A DNA stretch of 64,000 nt, from contig CBDUYN010000008.1 in assembly GCA_965371445.1 (NCBI GenBank), positions 55,034 through 119,033 on the forward strand, in the 5' to 3' direction. Under the pieces are notes generated by a model. It worked only from the letters and a program-made list of their open reading frames with translations. It searched no databases and was not told the DNA's origin. Shown here in pieces: positions 32,536-41,521 of the stretch. The position numbers and the translations under genes were made by a program. Source of the stretch: DASWIG01 sp965371445. Lineage in GTDB: Bacteria > Acidobacteriota > Thermoanaerobaculia > Multivoradales > J023. Position 1 is the stretch's first letter. Every line of letters starts with the position of its first letter.

Positions 32536-32596
32536 CTTGGTGGGGCCAAGGACCATTCTCGCAAGGGAGACTTGCAAAAGACAAGCCAGTCTTGTC
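32536..32596. promoter_or_regulatory. Three inverted repeats with 5-bp spacers between pcm and ubiB-like gene
   Basis: CTTGG-N5-CCAAG (32536-32550), GCAAG-N5-CTTGC (32561-32575) and GACAAG-N5-CTTGTC (32580-32596) follow each other. The last two share CAAG-N5-CTTG with centres 20 bp apart, about two helical turns. A -10-like TAGAAT lies at 32601-32606 on the plus strand. This looks like an operator region for the divergent pair; the regulator is unknown. Confidence 0.4.
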
Positions 32597-32693
32597 CTGC
32601 TAGAATTACCGCACCGCGTCTCGTCCCCTCCGGACGGGGTGCGTCGATCCTACCAACGACGCCGGCGCCCTGGGCCGGCAGGCGATACCCTCC

Positions 32694-34424
32694 ATGGAAA
32701 CAGCAAGTCCCATCCTCAGCGAGCTCGAAGCGCCAGTGGGCGAGAGCTCGGCGCAGGAGGGCGTGGCGACCCTCGCCGAGGCCGGCTTCGAGGAGTTTCT
32801 CGAGAAGCGTCCGCAGGGCCTCCTGCGGCGCGGCGCGACGACCCACCGGCACCTGACGGGGCTGGTGGCCGGCGGCATCCTCGATTACGTGCGCACCGGT
32901 CCGCCGGAGCGGCGAAAGCTCCGGTTTCGCGCCCTGCAGGTCTTTTCGGCGTTCCTCCGCCCCTTCGTGAAGCGCTCGCTTCGCAACCTTCCGTTTCCCG
33001 TTCAGCTACGGCGGCGCCTGGAGATGCTGGGTCCGACCTACATCAAGCTGGGGCAGATCCTGAGCCTGCGCGAGGACATCCTGCCCCACTCGGTCACCGA
33101 GGAGCTAAAAAACCTCCTCGACCGGCTGCCGGCGGTGCCCTTCCCGCGCTACCTGGAGCTCGTGGTCGAGGACCTAGGCCGTCCGCTGGAGGAGATGTTC
33201 ACCTGGGTCGACCCGGTGCCTACGGGCTCGGCCTCGATCGCCCAGAGCCACCGGGCGACGACGGTCGAAGGCGATTCGGTGATCTTGAAGGTGGTCAAGC
33301 CGGGCATCAAGAAGACCCTGGAGCGCGACGCCCGGCTGCTCAAGATCTTTGGCACGGGCCTTCAGCTCTTCCTTGGCCGTTACCAGCCGCGGCGGGTGAT
33401 CCAGGAGTTCACCGAGTACACCCTGCGCGAGGTCGACCTGCGGATGGAGGCCGACAACGCCGAGACTTTTGCCGCCAATTTCAGCGACAACCCCCACGTG
33501 GTCTTCCCCAAGATCTATCGCCAGTACAGCGGCCCAACGGTTCTGTGCATGGAGTTTTTCGACGGCCTGCGCCCCGATTCTCCGGAGGCCAAGGCTTTGG
33601 ACCTCGAGACGCGGGAAAAAATTACCGACATGGGCGCCGGGGCCATCATCCGGATGCTCTACCACGACGGATTTTTTCACGCCGACCTCCATCCGGGCAA
33701 CCTCTTGATCCTGCCGGGTCCGAAGGCCGGCTTCATCGACCTCGGCATGGTGGGCCGCCTCGACGACCAGGTGCGGCGCACCCTCATGTACTACTACTAC
33801 TGCCTGGTGATCGGCGACGTCGAGAACGGCGCCCGTTACCTGACCTCGACCGCGGACGTCGGTCCCGGCGGCGACGCCGAGGCCTTTCGCCGTGCCGTCG
33901 TGGAGGTCAGCCGCCGCTGGCGCCGGGCCGCCAACTTCAAGGACTTCTCGCTCGCCCAGCTGATCCTGAAGTCGGTGACGATGGCGGGCCAGTTTCGCGT
34001 CTACTTCCCTGTCGAGCTGGTGCTCATGGTCAAGGCGCTCGTCACCTTCGAGGGCGTCGGCAACCAGTTGACCCCCGGCTTCGACGTCGCTGCGGCCTCG
34101 AAAGTCCACATCTCGAAAATTTTTTTCAACCAGTTCAACCCGTTACGGGTGATCAAGGAGAGCTTGCGGGGGGCGCCGGAGCTGCTTGACGCGGTGGTCA
34201 AGGCGCCGCTTCTCGTGACCGAGGGCATCCGCTTGCTCGAGCAGACGAGCCGACGGCGGAGCGAGAACCCCTTCGCGGGCGTTCGGGGGACGATCTTCGG
34301 CGGCTTCTGCCTCGTGGCCGGCGCCATCCTGGTGGCCGCCGGCGACCCCTGGTGGCAGACCTGGCCGGTCTGGGGGACGCTCTTCCTGGTGGGTCTTGCC
34401 GCGGCGCTCAACAAGAAGTCGTAA
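32694..34424 (+). CDS. UbiB/ABC1-family atypical kinase
   Basis: A protein of 576 residues. It shows the family KxGQ signature (YIKLGQILSLREDILP, near residue 114), the Ala-rich-loop equivalent GSASIAQSHRA, the ATP-binding Lys in VILKVVKPGI, the catalytic HADLHPGN and the metal-binding IDLGMVG. Two hydrophobic segments at the C-terminus (FGGFCLVAGAILVAA, WPVWGTLFLVGLAAAL) anchor it in the membrane as in UbiB. Family members support ubiquinone or other isoprenoid-lipid biosynthesis through ATPase activity. No quinone gene is adjacent, so the partner pathway is not shown here. The Shine-Dalgarno before the ATG is weak. Confidence 0.9.
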   Translation: METASPILSELEAPVGESSAQEGVATLAEAGFEEFLEKRPQGLLRRGATTHRHLTGLVAGGILDYVRTGPPERRKLRFRALQVFSAFLRPFVKRSLRNLPFPVQLRRRLEMLGPTYIKLGQILSLREDILPHSVTEELKNLLDRLPAVPFPRYLELVVEDLGRPLEEMFTWVDPVPTGSASIAQSHRATTVEGDSVILKVVKPGIKKTLERDARLLKIFGTGLQLFLGRYQPRRVIQEFTEYTLREVDLRMEADNAETFAANFSDNPHVVFPKIYRQYSGPTVLCMEFFDGLRPDSPEAKALDLETREKITDMGAGAIIRMLYHDGFFHADLHPGNLLILPGPKAGFIDLGMVGRLDDQVRRTLMYYYYCLVIGDVENGARYLTSTADVGPGGDAEAFRRAVVEVSRRWRRAANFKDFSLAQLILKSVTMAGQFRVYFPVELVLMVKALVTFEGVGNQLTPGFDVAAASKVHISKIFFNQFNPLRVIKESLRGAPELLDAVVKAPLLVTEGIRLLEQTSRRRSENPFAGVRGTIFGGFCLVAGAILVAAGDPWWQTWPVWGTLFLVGLAAALNKKS

Positions 34425-34525
34425 GGTCGTCCTCAGCTCATGATAGCCTCCCGAAAAGTCGAGACGGTTCCGCGACCGCTTGTTGGGAGGCGAGCGCCGT
34501 CCCGGATCCAGGACGAGCCAATGCG

Positions 34526-37045
34526 ATGAACGTACTGTTGGTCCTGCCCGAAGCCGCCGCCGCCGAGCGGCAGCTCTTGGAGGGGTTCTTCCAGAAGCGG
34601 AACCACCAGGTGGTGGTCTCGACAAGCTGCGAAGCGGCCCGTGGCGAGCTTGCGGGCAACTACTTCTCCTACGTCTTGATCGACTTGGAGGCGGGCCCCG
34701 GGGCGGCGGATCTGTGCCAGACGATCCGCGAGCTCCCGCACGGCGAGCGCACTTACTCGCTCGTGCTGCCGGCCTCGGAGACGATCGAGGCCATGCGTTC
34801 GGCGCTCGCCGCCGGCGCCGACGACTACGTGGCGAAGCCGATCGGGCTCGCTGCCCTCCAGCTGCGTCTGGCGATCGGCGAACGGCACCTTTCGCGGCGC
34901 CAGAGGAACGTGGAGGTGGCCAGGCGCCTGGAGGAAGCCGAACGCGACCTGGGCTTTCGCGAACAGTACTTCCGCTCGCTGCTGGAGAACTCCTCGGACC
35001 TGATCACCGTCGTCGACGCCGAGGGCAACGTCCTCTACCAGAGTGCCTCCTCGGAGAACATGATGGGCATCCCCGCCGACGACTTGATGGGGGCGTATTT
35101 TTTCGGCTACCTCCACCCCGACGACCGTTCCCTCTTCAACGAGGTCTTCACCCGTGCCGTCGAGAATCCGGGGACGGTGATCTCGGGCCAGTTTCGCCTT
35201 CGACGGGGCGAGGAGTGGCCGCACTTCGAGTCGCTCCTGACGAACCTCCTCGACGATCCCGTGGTCGCAGGCGTGGTCCTGACCTCGCGCGACATCACCG
35301 AGCACCGGCGCATGGCCCAGGACCTCCAGCGCGAACGGGTCTTTTTCCAGCAGCTGTTTCGCAACTCGCCGAGCGGCATCACGATCCTCGACCCCGAGGA
35401 CCGCATCATCGACGCCAACCGCTCTTTTCTCGACCTTTTCCGCCTGGAGCTGGACGTGGTCAAGAAGCAGAAGATCAACGACCTCATCGTCCCCGAGGAG
35501 CTTCGCGAGGAGGCCGCGGAGCTTTCGCAGGCGATTTTCGGCGACCGCATGACGGAGCACGAGACCACCCGCAAGCGCAGCGACGGCTCGGCCGTCGAGG
35601 TCTCGATCGTCGGCTATCCGATCGAGGTCCTGGACCGCCGGATCGGCGCGTTCAACATCTACTCCGACATCACGCAGCGCAAGAACGCCGAGCGCAAGCT
35701 CTTTCACCACGCTTTTCACGACGCGTTGACCGGCTTGCCGAACCGCATGCTCCTGAACGAGCGCCTGGAGCGGGCGCTGCGCCGGGTCGAGAGGACACCC
35801 GAGTACCGATTCGCGCTGCTTTTCATCGACCTCGACCGGTTCAAGGTGATCAACGACAGCCTCGGGCACAGGGCGGGCGACGACCTCTTGATCGAGATGG
35901 CGAAACGCCTGGAAAAAGCCGTACGCCCTGGCGACACGACCGCCCGGCTCGGCGGCGACGAGTTCACCGTCATCCTCGACAGCTTGAGCGACCCGGCCGA
36001 CGCGACCCGCATCGCCGAGCGCATCCTCGACCTCTTGGGCGAGCCCTTCCAGGCCGGCGGCGAGGAGGTGGCCAACACCTGCTCGATCGGCGTCGCCTAC
36101 TCCTCGCCGCGCTACGAGAACGCCGAGGACCTGGTGCGCGACGCCGACATCGCCATGTACAGGGCGAAGGCGGCCGGCAAGGCCCGCTACGCCATCTTCG
36201 ACGAGGAGATGCACAAGAGCGCCATGGTGCGTCTGCAGCTCGAGACGGAGCTGCGCCGGGCGATCGAGCAGGAGGCGCTCGAGATGTACTACCTGCCGCT
36301 GGTTTCGCTTCGCACCCGGCGGATCACCGGCTTCGAGGCCCTGGTGCGCTGGTCGCACCCGCGCCGCGGGCTGGTCACGGCCTCCGACCTCATCCCGATC
36401 TGTGAGGAGACGGGGCTTGTGGTCCCCCTGGGCCGTTGGGTCTTCCGGCAGGTCTTCCAACAGGTCGCGGCCTGGCAGGCGCGTTTCCCGGAAAGCGACT
36501 GCGTGTTCGTGACGATCAACCTCTCGGCCAAGGAGACCTCGCAGGGCGACTTCCTCGAAGCCGTCGTCAAGACCGCCCGGGAAACGGGGGTGAAGACGGC
36601 GTCGATCGGTTTCGAGCTCGGCGAGAGCCTGATCGCAAGCGCCGACGACTCGATCCACGACACCCTCTGGGAGCTGCATCGCAAGGGCTTCCGCCTCTAC
36701 GTCGACGAGTTCGGCACCGGCAACTCGGCGTTGGCCTCGCTCTATCGGTTCCCGGTGCACTCGATCAAGATCGACCGCTCGCTGATTCGACATGCCACGC
36801 CCGGCAGCGGCACCCTGGAGGTCGTACGGGCGATCGGCGCCCTCGGCGAGAGCCTGGGGCTTAGCGTCATCGCCGAGGGCATTGAGGATCGCGACCGGCT
36901 CATGGAGATGATAAAGCTCGAGCTCCCCTACGGGCAGGGCTTTTTCTTTACCCGGCCGGTGCCGCCCGAGGTCGCCGAGAAGATGTTCGAAAGCGAAATG
37001 TGGACCGACGAAAACGACGATTGTGAAATGGGTAGGGAAGGATGA
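34526..37045 (+). CDS. REC-PAS-PAS-GGDEF-EAL cyclic-di-GMP protein
   Basis: A protein of 839 residues from the ATG at 34526 (MNVLLVLPEAAAAERQ). The domains are a receiver-like region (about 1-120), two PAS domains (about 155-275 and 285-400), a diguanylate cyclase domain with intact GGDEF near residue 475, and a phosphodiesterase domain with EALVRW near 603. Other EAL-domain residues are kept (INLSAKE, KIDRSL, AEGIED, GQGFFF), but the loop-6 DDFGTG reads DEFGTG near 727, which may weaken metal binding. It could both make and degrade cyclic-di-GMP, or use the EAL domain as a sensor. Its stop overlaps the next start as ATGA, so the two are translationally coupled. Confidence 0.92.
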   Translation: MNVLLVLPEAAAAERQLLEGFFQKRNHQVVVSTSCEAARGELAGNYFSYVLIDLEAGPGAADLCQTIRELPHGERTYSLVLPASETIEAMRSALAAGADDYVAKPIGLAALQLRLAIGERHLSRRQRNVEVARRLEEAERDLGFREQYFRSLLENSSDLITVVDAEGNVLYQSASSENMMGIPADDLMGAYFFGYLHPDDRSLFNEVFTRAVENPGTVISGQFRLRRGEEWPHFESLLTNLLDDPVVAGVVLTSRDITEHRRMAQDLQRERVFFQQLFRNSPSGITILDPEDRIIDANRSFLDLFRLELDVVKKQKINDLIVPEELREEAAELSQAIFGDRMTEHETTRKRSDGSAVEVSIVGYPIEVLDRRIGAFNIYSDITQRKNAERKLFHHAFHDALTGLPNRMLLNERLERALRRVERTPEYRFALLFIDLDRFKVINDSLGHRAGDDLLIEMAKRLEKAVRPGDTTARLGGDEFTVILDSLSDPADATRIAERILDLLGEPFQAGGEEVANTCSIGVAYSSPRYENAEDLVRDADIAMYRAKAAGKARYAIFDEEMHKSAMVRLQLETELRRAIEQEALEMYYLPLVSLRTRRITGFEALVRWSHPRRGLVTASDLIPICEETGLVVPLGRWVFRQVFQQVAAWQARFPESDCVFVTINLSAKETSQGDFLEAVVKTARETGVKTASIGFELGESLIASADDSIHDTLWELHRKGFRLYVDEFGTGNSALASLYRFPVHSIKIDRSLIRHATPGSGTLEVVRAIGALGESLGLSVIAEGIEDRDRLMEMIKLELPYGQGFFFTRPVPPEVAEKMFESEMWTDENDDCEMGREG

Positions 37046-38814
37046 ACACGAGCAAAACCGCTCTGGCATGCGCCCTTCTGCTCGCTGGCTGTTCGCCTCG
37101 CGCACCGCAAGAGAGCCTCGACGATTCGGCCCTCTTGCGGGAGGTCGGCGAGAGCTTTCACCGTCACGAGATCGAGAAATGGCTCTTTTTGCAGCTCAAA
37201 TACGGCGATGAGGTCGAACGCCTGCCGGAGCTCTCTGAGACCGCGGCCCGCGAGTCGGGCGAGCTGGCCGGCCGGCTCCTGGCACGACTCGGGGAGGTTC
37301 GCCCCGACCGGCTCAGCCGTGAGGAACGGATCGCTCTCGGCGGGCTTCGCTGGGATCTCTCGATGAGCGTCGAGGAGGCCGAGTACTACTGGCTGCAGTT
37401 TCCCGTGACCCCGCGTCAGCTGCGTAGCCTGTCGATTCGGCCTCTTTTCGAGGACTTCGTCTTCGACGACGCCGACGACGCCGGCCGCTATCTACGGCTC
37501 GTGGCCCAGCTGCCGGTCTGGATCGACGCCTTGCGCTCCAAGCTCGCGGGTCAGGCCCAGCGCGGCATCCGGTTGCCGGTGGCCGGGATCGACCTTTCGT
37601 TGCCGGTCTGGCAGGCCTTCGACCGCTTCCTCGTCGTCACGCCGGAGCGCCTGGCGGCGCTCTCTGACGACGAGGCGGCGGCCCTGCGCGGCGAGCTCGA
37701 GGCGACGCTCGCGGAGGAGGTCCGTCCGGCCCTCGAGCGTCTGATCGGATACCTCGACGGCGAATACCGCGACGCGGCACCCACCGCGGTCGGCTTGAGC
37801 CAGTATCCCGGAGGCACCGAGTACTATCGCCACCGCATTCGATTCACGACCACCCTCGACATGGATCCCGAGGAGATCCATCGTATCGGCCTTCGCCGCG
37901 TCGCCGAGGTCCACGAAGAAATGTCCGAGGTGCGCCGTTCCCTGGGCTTTGAAGGAAGCCGCGAAGACTTCCATCACGCCCTCGAGACCGACCCGCGCTT
38001 TTTCGCGGAGACGCCGGAGCAGGTCGAGCAGGTGCTACGTTCCTACGTGGAGAAAATCGAGCCTCGAATCGACGAGTACTTCCGACGCCGGCCTCGTACA
38101 CCCTATGAGATCCGTCGCCTCGATCCTTCGCTCGAGGGCTCGATGACCTACGGTTTCTATTGGTGGCCGACACCGGAGCATCCCGTCGGCACCTACTACT
38201 ACAACGGCTCGAAGCTCGACGAGCGATCTCTCCTGGGCGCCGAGTCGCTCATCTACCACGAGCTCGTTCCCGGCCATCATTTCCAGGTCTCGCTCCAGGA
38301 CGAGAACGATACGATCCCGCCGTACCGGCACGAGAGCCTCTACATGGCCTTCGGCGAAGGTTGGGCCAACTACGCCGCCCTGCTCGGTTGCGAGATGGGA
38401 CTCTACGAGGATCCCTACAGCCTTTACGGACGGCTCGCGGGGGAGGCGAAATTCGCCGTGCGCCTGGTGGTCGACACGGGGATGAACCACCTTGGCTGGA
38501 CGCGCGAGGAGGCCTCGCGGTACATGCGGGAGAACACCCTGGAGTCCAACGCCCAGATCGCCTCGGAGACGCTACGCTACACCGTCGACGCCCCGGCCCA
38601 GGCCCTGGCCTACGAGCTGGGGACTTTGAAGTTCCTGGAGCTGCGCCGGCGCGCCGAAGAGGCCCTCGGCGACCGCTTCGACATCCGTGAGCTCCACGCC
38701 GCGTTCCTCGAGCACGGCAACATGCCGCTCGCGGTGCTCGAGGAGCACGTCGACGACTTCATCGAGCAGTCGCGGTACCGGCCCCTTGGCGGGAACGAGG
38801 GGGGGAAACACTAG
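37042..38814 (+). CDS. DUF885-family lipoprotein, probable metallopeptidase
   Basis: A protein of 590 residues. It starts with a lipoprotein signal peptide (MNTSKTALACALLLAGC) with a lipobox LAGC, so it should be tethered to a membrane. The DUF885 hallmark is seen as YHELVPGHHFQ near residue 408, resembling a zinc-site HExxPGHH, with FGEGWANYA about 30 residues downstream as the likely third ligand region. The length and the LSQYPGG, YYYNGS and PAQALAYELG motifs fit this family of putative peptidases. The ATGA overlap with the GGDEF/EAL gene suggests joint expression, but no functional link is known. Confidence 0.88.
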   Translation: MNTSKTALACALLLAGCSPRAPQESLDDSALLREVGESFHRHEIEKWLFLQLKYGDEVERLPELSETAARESGELAGRLLARLGEVRPDRLSREERIALGGLRWDLSMSVEEAEYYWLQFPVTPRQLRSLSIRPLFEDFVFDDADDAGRYLRLVAQLPVWIDALRSKLAGQAQRGIRLPVAGIDLSLPVWQAFDRFLVVTPERLAALSDDEAAALRGELEATLAEEVRPALERLIGYLDGEYRDAAPTAVGLSQYPGGTEYYRHRIRFTTTLDMDPEEIHRIGLRRVAEVHEEMSEVRRSLGFEGSREDFHHALETDPRFFAETPEQVEQVLRSYVEKIEPRIDEYFRRRPRTPYEIRRLDPSLEGSMTYGFYWWPTPEHPVGTYYYNGSKLDERSLLGAESLIYHELVPGHHFQVSLQDENDTIPPYRHESLYMAFGEGWANYAALLGCEMGLYEDPYSLYGRLAGEAKFAVRLVVDTGMNHLGWTREEASRYMRENTLESNAQIASETLRYTVDAPAQALAYELGTLKFLELRRRAEEALGDRFDIRELHAAFLEHGNMPLAVLEEHVDDFIEQSRYRPLGGNEGGKH

Positions 38815-38878
38815 CCTGAAACCCCGGCGCCGCCCCTACGTAGCTCTCTTCAGATCTCCCAACATCAGGAGTAGGAAG

Positions 38879-39838
38879 ATGAACTGGATGAAAAAAGACT
38901 TGCGCCGGGTGGCGAGCGCCGCCGTGGCGTTGCTCGCCCTCGCCGCCGCCCCGGTGGCCGCAGAGACGTATGAGCATACCTACGACACCGGCTCCGGCGG
39001 ACGCCTGGAGGTCGACACCGACATCGGCTCTATCGAGGTCCGGACTTCGAGCGGCGATTCGGTCGAGGTCGAGGTCGTGGTGACGGGCTCCAATGCCGAG
39101 AGGTTCACCGTCGATTTCGGCGGCAGCGGCTCGAATCCCGTGGTGCGCGGCGACTACAAGCGCGCGGGCTCGTTTTTCGGCGGCAGCCGCAGCCCCCGGG
39201 TGCGTTTCCGGATCACCGTCCCCGAGCGCTTCGACGTCGACCTGGAGACCTCGGGCGGCTCGATCGAGGTGGACGACCTGGAGGGCGAGGTCCGTGCCCA
39301 CACCTCGGGTGGCAGCCTTGCCTTCGGGCGAATCCACGGCACGATCCGCGCTGACACCTCGGGCGGCTCGATCGAGGTCGACGAGTGTACGGGAGACGTC
39401 GAGGTCAAGACCTCGGGCGGCTCGATCGACGTGGGCGACGTCGACGGTGAGCTGCGGGCCCGGACCTCGGGCGGCTCGATCGACGTCGGCCGGGTGCGCG
39501 GCGAGGCCGACGTCGAGACCTCGGGTGGCTCGATCCATATCCGCGAGGTGGCGGGGGCGGTCAACGCCCGGACCTCGGGAGGAAGCGTCACGGCCTACAT
39601 CAGCCAGCAACCCGAGCGCGACTGCCGGCTTTCCTCCTCCGGCGGGTCGGTGACGGCCTACCTCGCCGACGGCATCGGCGTCGAGGTCGAAGCTCGCGCT
39701 TCGGGCGGGCGCATCAAAAGCGACTTCCGCCTCGACGGCGAGCACAAAAGCCGCTCGTCGCTTTCCGGCCGGCTCCATGGCGGCGGGCCGCGGCTCTACC
39801 TTTCGAGCTCCGGCTCGGTCAGCCTCCTGCGGAAGTGA
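38879..39838 (+). CDS. DUF4097 beta-strand repeat exported protein
   Basis: A protein of 319 residues from the ATG at 38879, after AGGAGTAGGAAG. The signal peptide cleaves near APVAA-E. The body is a series of about 20-residue repeats around TSGGSI (ETSGGSIEVDDL, DTSGGSIEVDEC, KTSGGSIDVGDV, RTSGGSIDVGRV, ETSGGSIHIREV), the DUF4097 pattern predicted to form a beta-solenoid. The near-identical DNA repeats could recombine in frame. These proteins are often linked to envelope stress or anti-sigma systems, but none is adjacent. The gene is 64 bp after the DUF885 gene and probably co-transcribed. Confidence 0.88.
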   Translation: MNWMKKDLRRVASAAVALLALAAAPVAAETYEHTYDTGSGGRLEVDTDIGSIEVRTSSGDSVEVEVVVTGSNAERFTVDFGGSGSNPVVRGDYKRAGSFFGGSRSPRVRFRITVPERFDVDLETSGGSIEVDDLEGEVRAHTSGGSLAFGRIHGTIRADTSGGSIEVDECTGDVEVKTSGGSIDVGDVDGELRARTSGGSIDVGRVRGEADVETSGGSIHIREVAGAVNARTSGGSVTAYISQQPERDCRLSSSGGSVTAYLADGIGVEVEARASGGRIKSDFRLDGEHKSRSSLSGRLHGGGPRLYLSSSGSVSLLRK

Positions 39839-39872
39839 CGGCGGCGGCGCCCCTACGGTCGGGGACGCCCCT

Positions 39873-40028
39873 CTAGGGCCAGTCGTCGTCCTCGGCCTGC
39901 GGTTTGAGGGTCTTCTCGGGGAGCTCGCCGGCAAGGTCGGCTGGCGGCGCAACCTCGGTTTCGGGACTTTCGTCGTCGAAAAGGTCCCACTCGAAGTCGA
40001 TCAGGCTCTTCTTCTCGGACTCGGCCAT
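39873..40028 (-). CDS. Small acidic protein (51 aa), unrecognised
   Basis: An ORF of 52 codons begins 19 bp after the J-domain gene stop, at ATG 40028 (MAESEKKSLIDFEWDLFDDE), and ends in AEDDDWP. Its strongly acidic composition and its place at the end of the same transcript support a real gene, but there is no clear Shine-Dalgarno and no known family. It may be a partner or adaptor of the upstream J-domain protein. Confidence 0.5.
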   Translation of the reverse strand: MAESEKKSLIDFEWDLFDDESPETEVAPPADLAGELPEKTLKPQAEDDDWP

Positions 40029-40047
40029 GGGGCGCGATCCGACGGCG

Positions 40048-41457
40048 TCAGCGCCGTTTCCAGCGCACTCCGAGACGTTCGAGAGCCTCGAGCGCCATGG
40101 GGTGTTTGGGCATTAGCTTCAGAGCCGCCTTGTATTGTTGGATGGCTTCGTCGTCGTTCCCCATCGCTTCCAGGGCTTCGCCGTAGCCGGCGCGGATGCC
40201 GGCGTCGTCCGGCGCGAGCTCCACGGCGCGGCGGTAGCTGCCGACGGCGTGGTGGTGCCAGTTGGGGTTTTTCGTCTGCACGGCTCCGAGCCGGGCGAAG
40301 TACTCGGGGCGTGGATCGAGCCGCGCCGCCTCCTTGAGCATATCGACGGCGAGCGAGTAGTCCATCTCCGAAAGGCAGGCGACGGCCCGCCGATAGTTCT
40401 GGCGGGCCACCTCGCGCTTCTCCTCCTCGCGCTGGGCCGATTGCACCTCGGTCTTGATCTGGATCCCGACGATCATGTTGTAGCTCGCCCGGCGGCGGGG
40501 GTCCGAGAGGGAGAGGTAGGCCTCGGTGGCCTGCTCAAAAAGGACCGCGACGGCCTCTTCTCGCCCTTCGAGCCCCAGCCTCGGAGCGTGGCTCGGATGA
40601 ACCAGGCGCGCAAGGCGGTTGTAGGCCGTCAGGACCTCCTCGTCCGTGGCCTTGAGGCCCACGCCGAGGAGCTGGTAGTGGTTCATCTTCCCCAGACTGG
40701 CGACGAGCTCCGCCACCTGTTTCTGGTGCTCGTCGGCCGGGAGCTCGAAGGGATGGTCCTGGAGGTCTTCGGCCAGCCTGGTGAGGAAATGGTTGAGGAG
40801 CTTCGGTGGTAGGAGCTGCTCGGACAGGTCGCCGTCGGCTCGGCCGCCCACCTCGACGACGAGCCCCACGGACCGGAGCTTGGTGAGCCCCTTGAGCAGC
40901 GCCAGCCGCTCCGAGCCGGCGCCCCGCAGGAGCCCTCCCAGGGGGGCCGGCTGCACCACGCTGGCGAGCACCTGGGCCATCTCGGGCTCCAGGCCGGGGA
41001 GCTGCTCCAGCGGCGGCGATTCGCTGACGGCCGACGCCTGGTAGCGTTGGCTCTCGCCCCCCAGGCGGGAGACCAGCTCGTCGTATTCCAGGCCGTAGAC
41101 CGAAAGCTCCATCACCAAGAGCACCGTCGGCAGCGGTCCCAGGAGGTTGGACGGCAGGTTCGAGTCGCCGTCGAGGCTCCCCATGACCCGTTTGTCTCGG
41201 GTCAGCTCGTGGGCCAGGATGATCATGGCTCGCTGGAGCTCCGGGGACTCCGCTGGACGGCTGACGCCTTCAGCGTCTTCGAGCGCCTGCCGGACGTTCA
41301 CGGCCGCGGGATGGGTCGGGTGCAAAAAGACTTCACCCTGACGGAAGTAGAGGCTCTGCTCGCTGGTCTCCAGCTCGACTTTCACCACCCCGGTGTCGCG
41401 GGCGATGTAGACTGAGCGGACGAGCTCGGCGAGCGGCAAAGGCTCAGAAGTGCTCAT
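40048..41457 (-). CDS. PATAN/DUF4388-like, J-domain and TPR protein
   Basis: A protein of 469 residues. The N-terminal about 220 residues resemble the DUF4388/PATAN region found in bacterial signalling proteins (LYFRQGEVFLHPTHP). A J-domain-like segment follows near residues 260-330 (NHYQLLGVGLKATDEEVLTAYNRL, in two halves). The essential HPD tripeptide reads HPS (ARLVHPSHAP), so stimulation of Hsp70 is doubtful. The C-terminus has TPR repeats (NYRRAVACLSEMDY, AVGSYRRAVELAPDD, AIQQYKAALKLMP). A scaffold or regulator role in the cytoplasm is likely. Confidence 0.85.
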   Translation of the reverse strand: MSTSEPLPLAELVRSVYIARDTGVVKVELETSEQSLYFRQGEVFLHPTHPAAVNVRQALEDAEGVSRPAESPELQRAMIILAHELTRDKRVMGSLDGDSNLPSNLLGPLPTVLLVMELSVYGLEYDELVSRLGGESQRYQASAVSESPPLEQLPGLEPEMAQVLASVVQPAPLGGLLRGAGSERLALLKGLTKLRSVGLVVEVGGRADGDLSEQLLPPKLLNHFLTRLAEDLQDHPFELPADEHQKQVAELVASLGKMNHYQLLGVGLKATDEEVLTAYNRLARLVHPSHAPRLGLEGREEAVAVLFEQATEAYLSLSDPRRRASYNMIVGIQIKTEVQSAQREEEKREVARQNYRRAVACLSEMDYSLAVDMLKEAARLDPRPEYFARLGAVQTKNPNWHHHAVGSYRRAVELAPDDAGIRAGYGEALEAMGNDDEAIQQYKAALKLMPKHPMALEALERLGVRWKRR

Positions 41458-41521
41458 ACCTGGTCGACTCCATTTCGCGAGGCATCCTCGCCGATCGGCT
41501 GTCTCGGGAAACCTATCACCT

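Noticed and set aside
32580..32606. A confident sigma-70 promoter for the UbiB-like gene
   Set aside because: TAGAAT is a fair -10 but no -35 lies at proper spacing, so only the inverted repeats are reported.
34433..37105. An 890-codon minus-strand frame opposite the GGDEF/EAL gene
   Set aside because: No domain is recognisable, while the plus strand carries complete GGDEF and EAL signatures.
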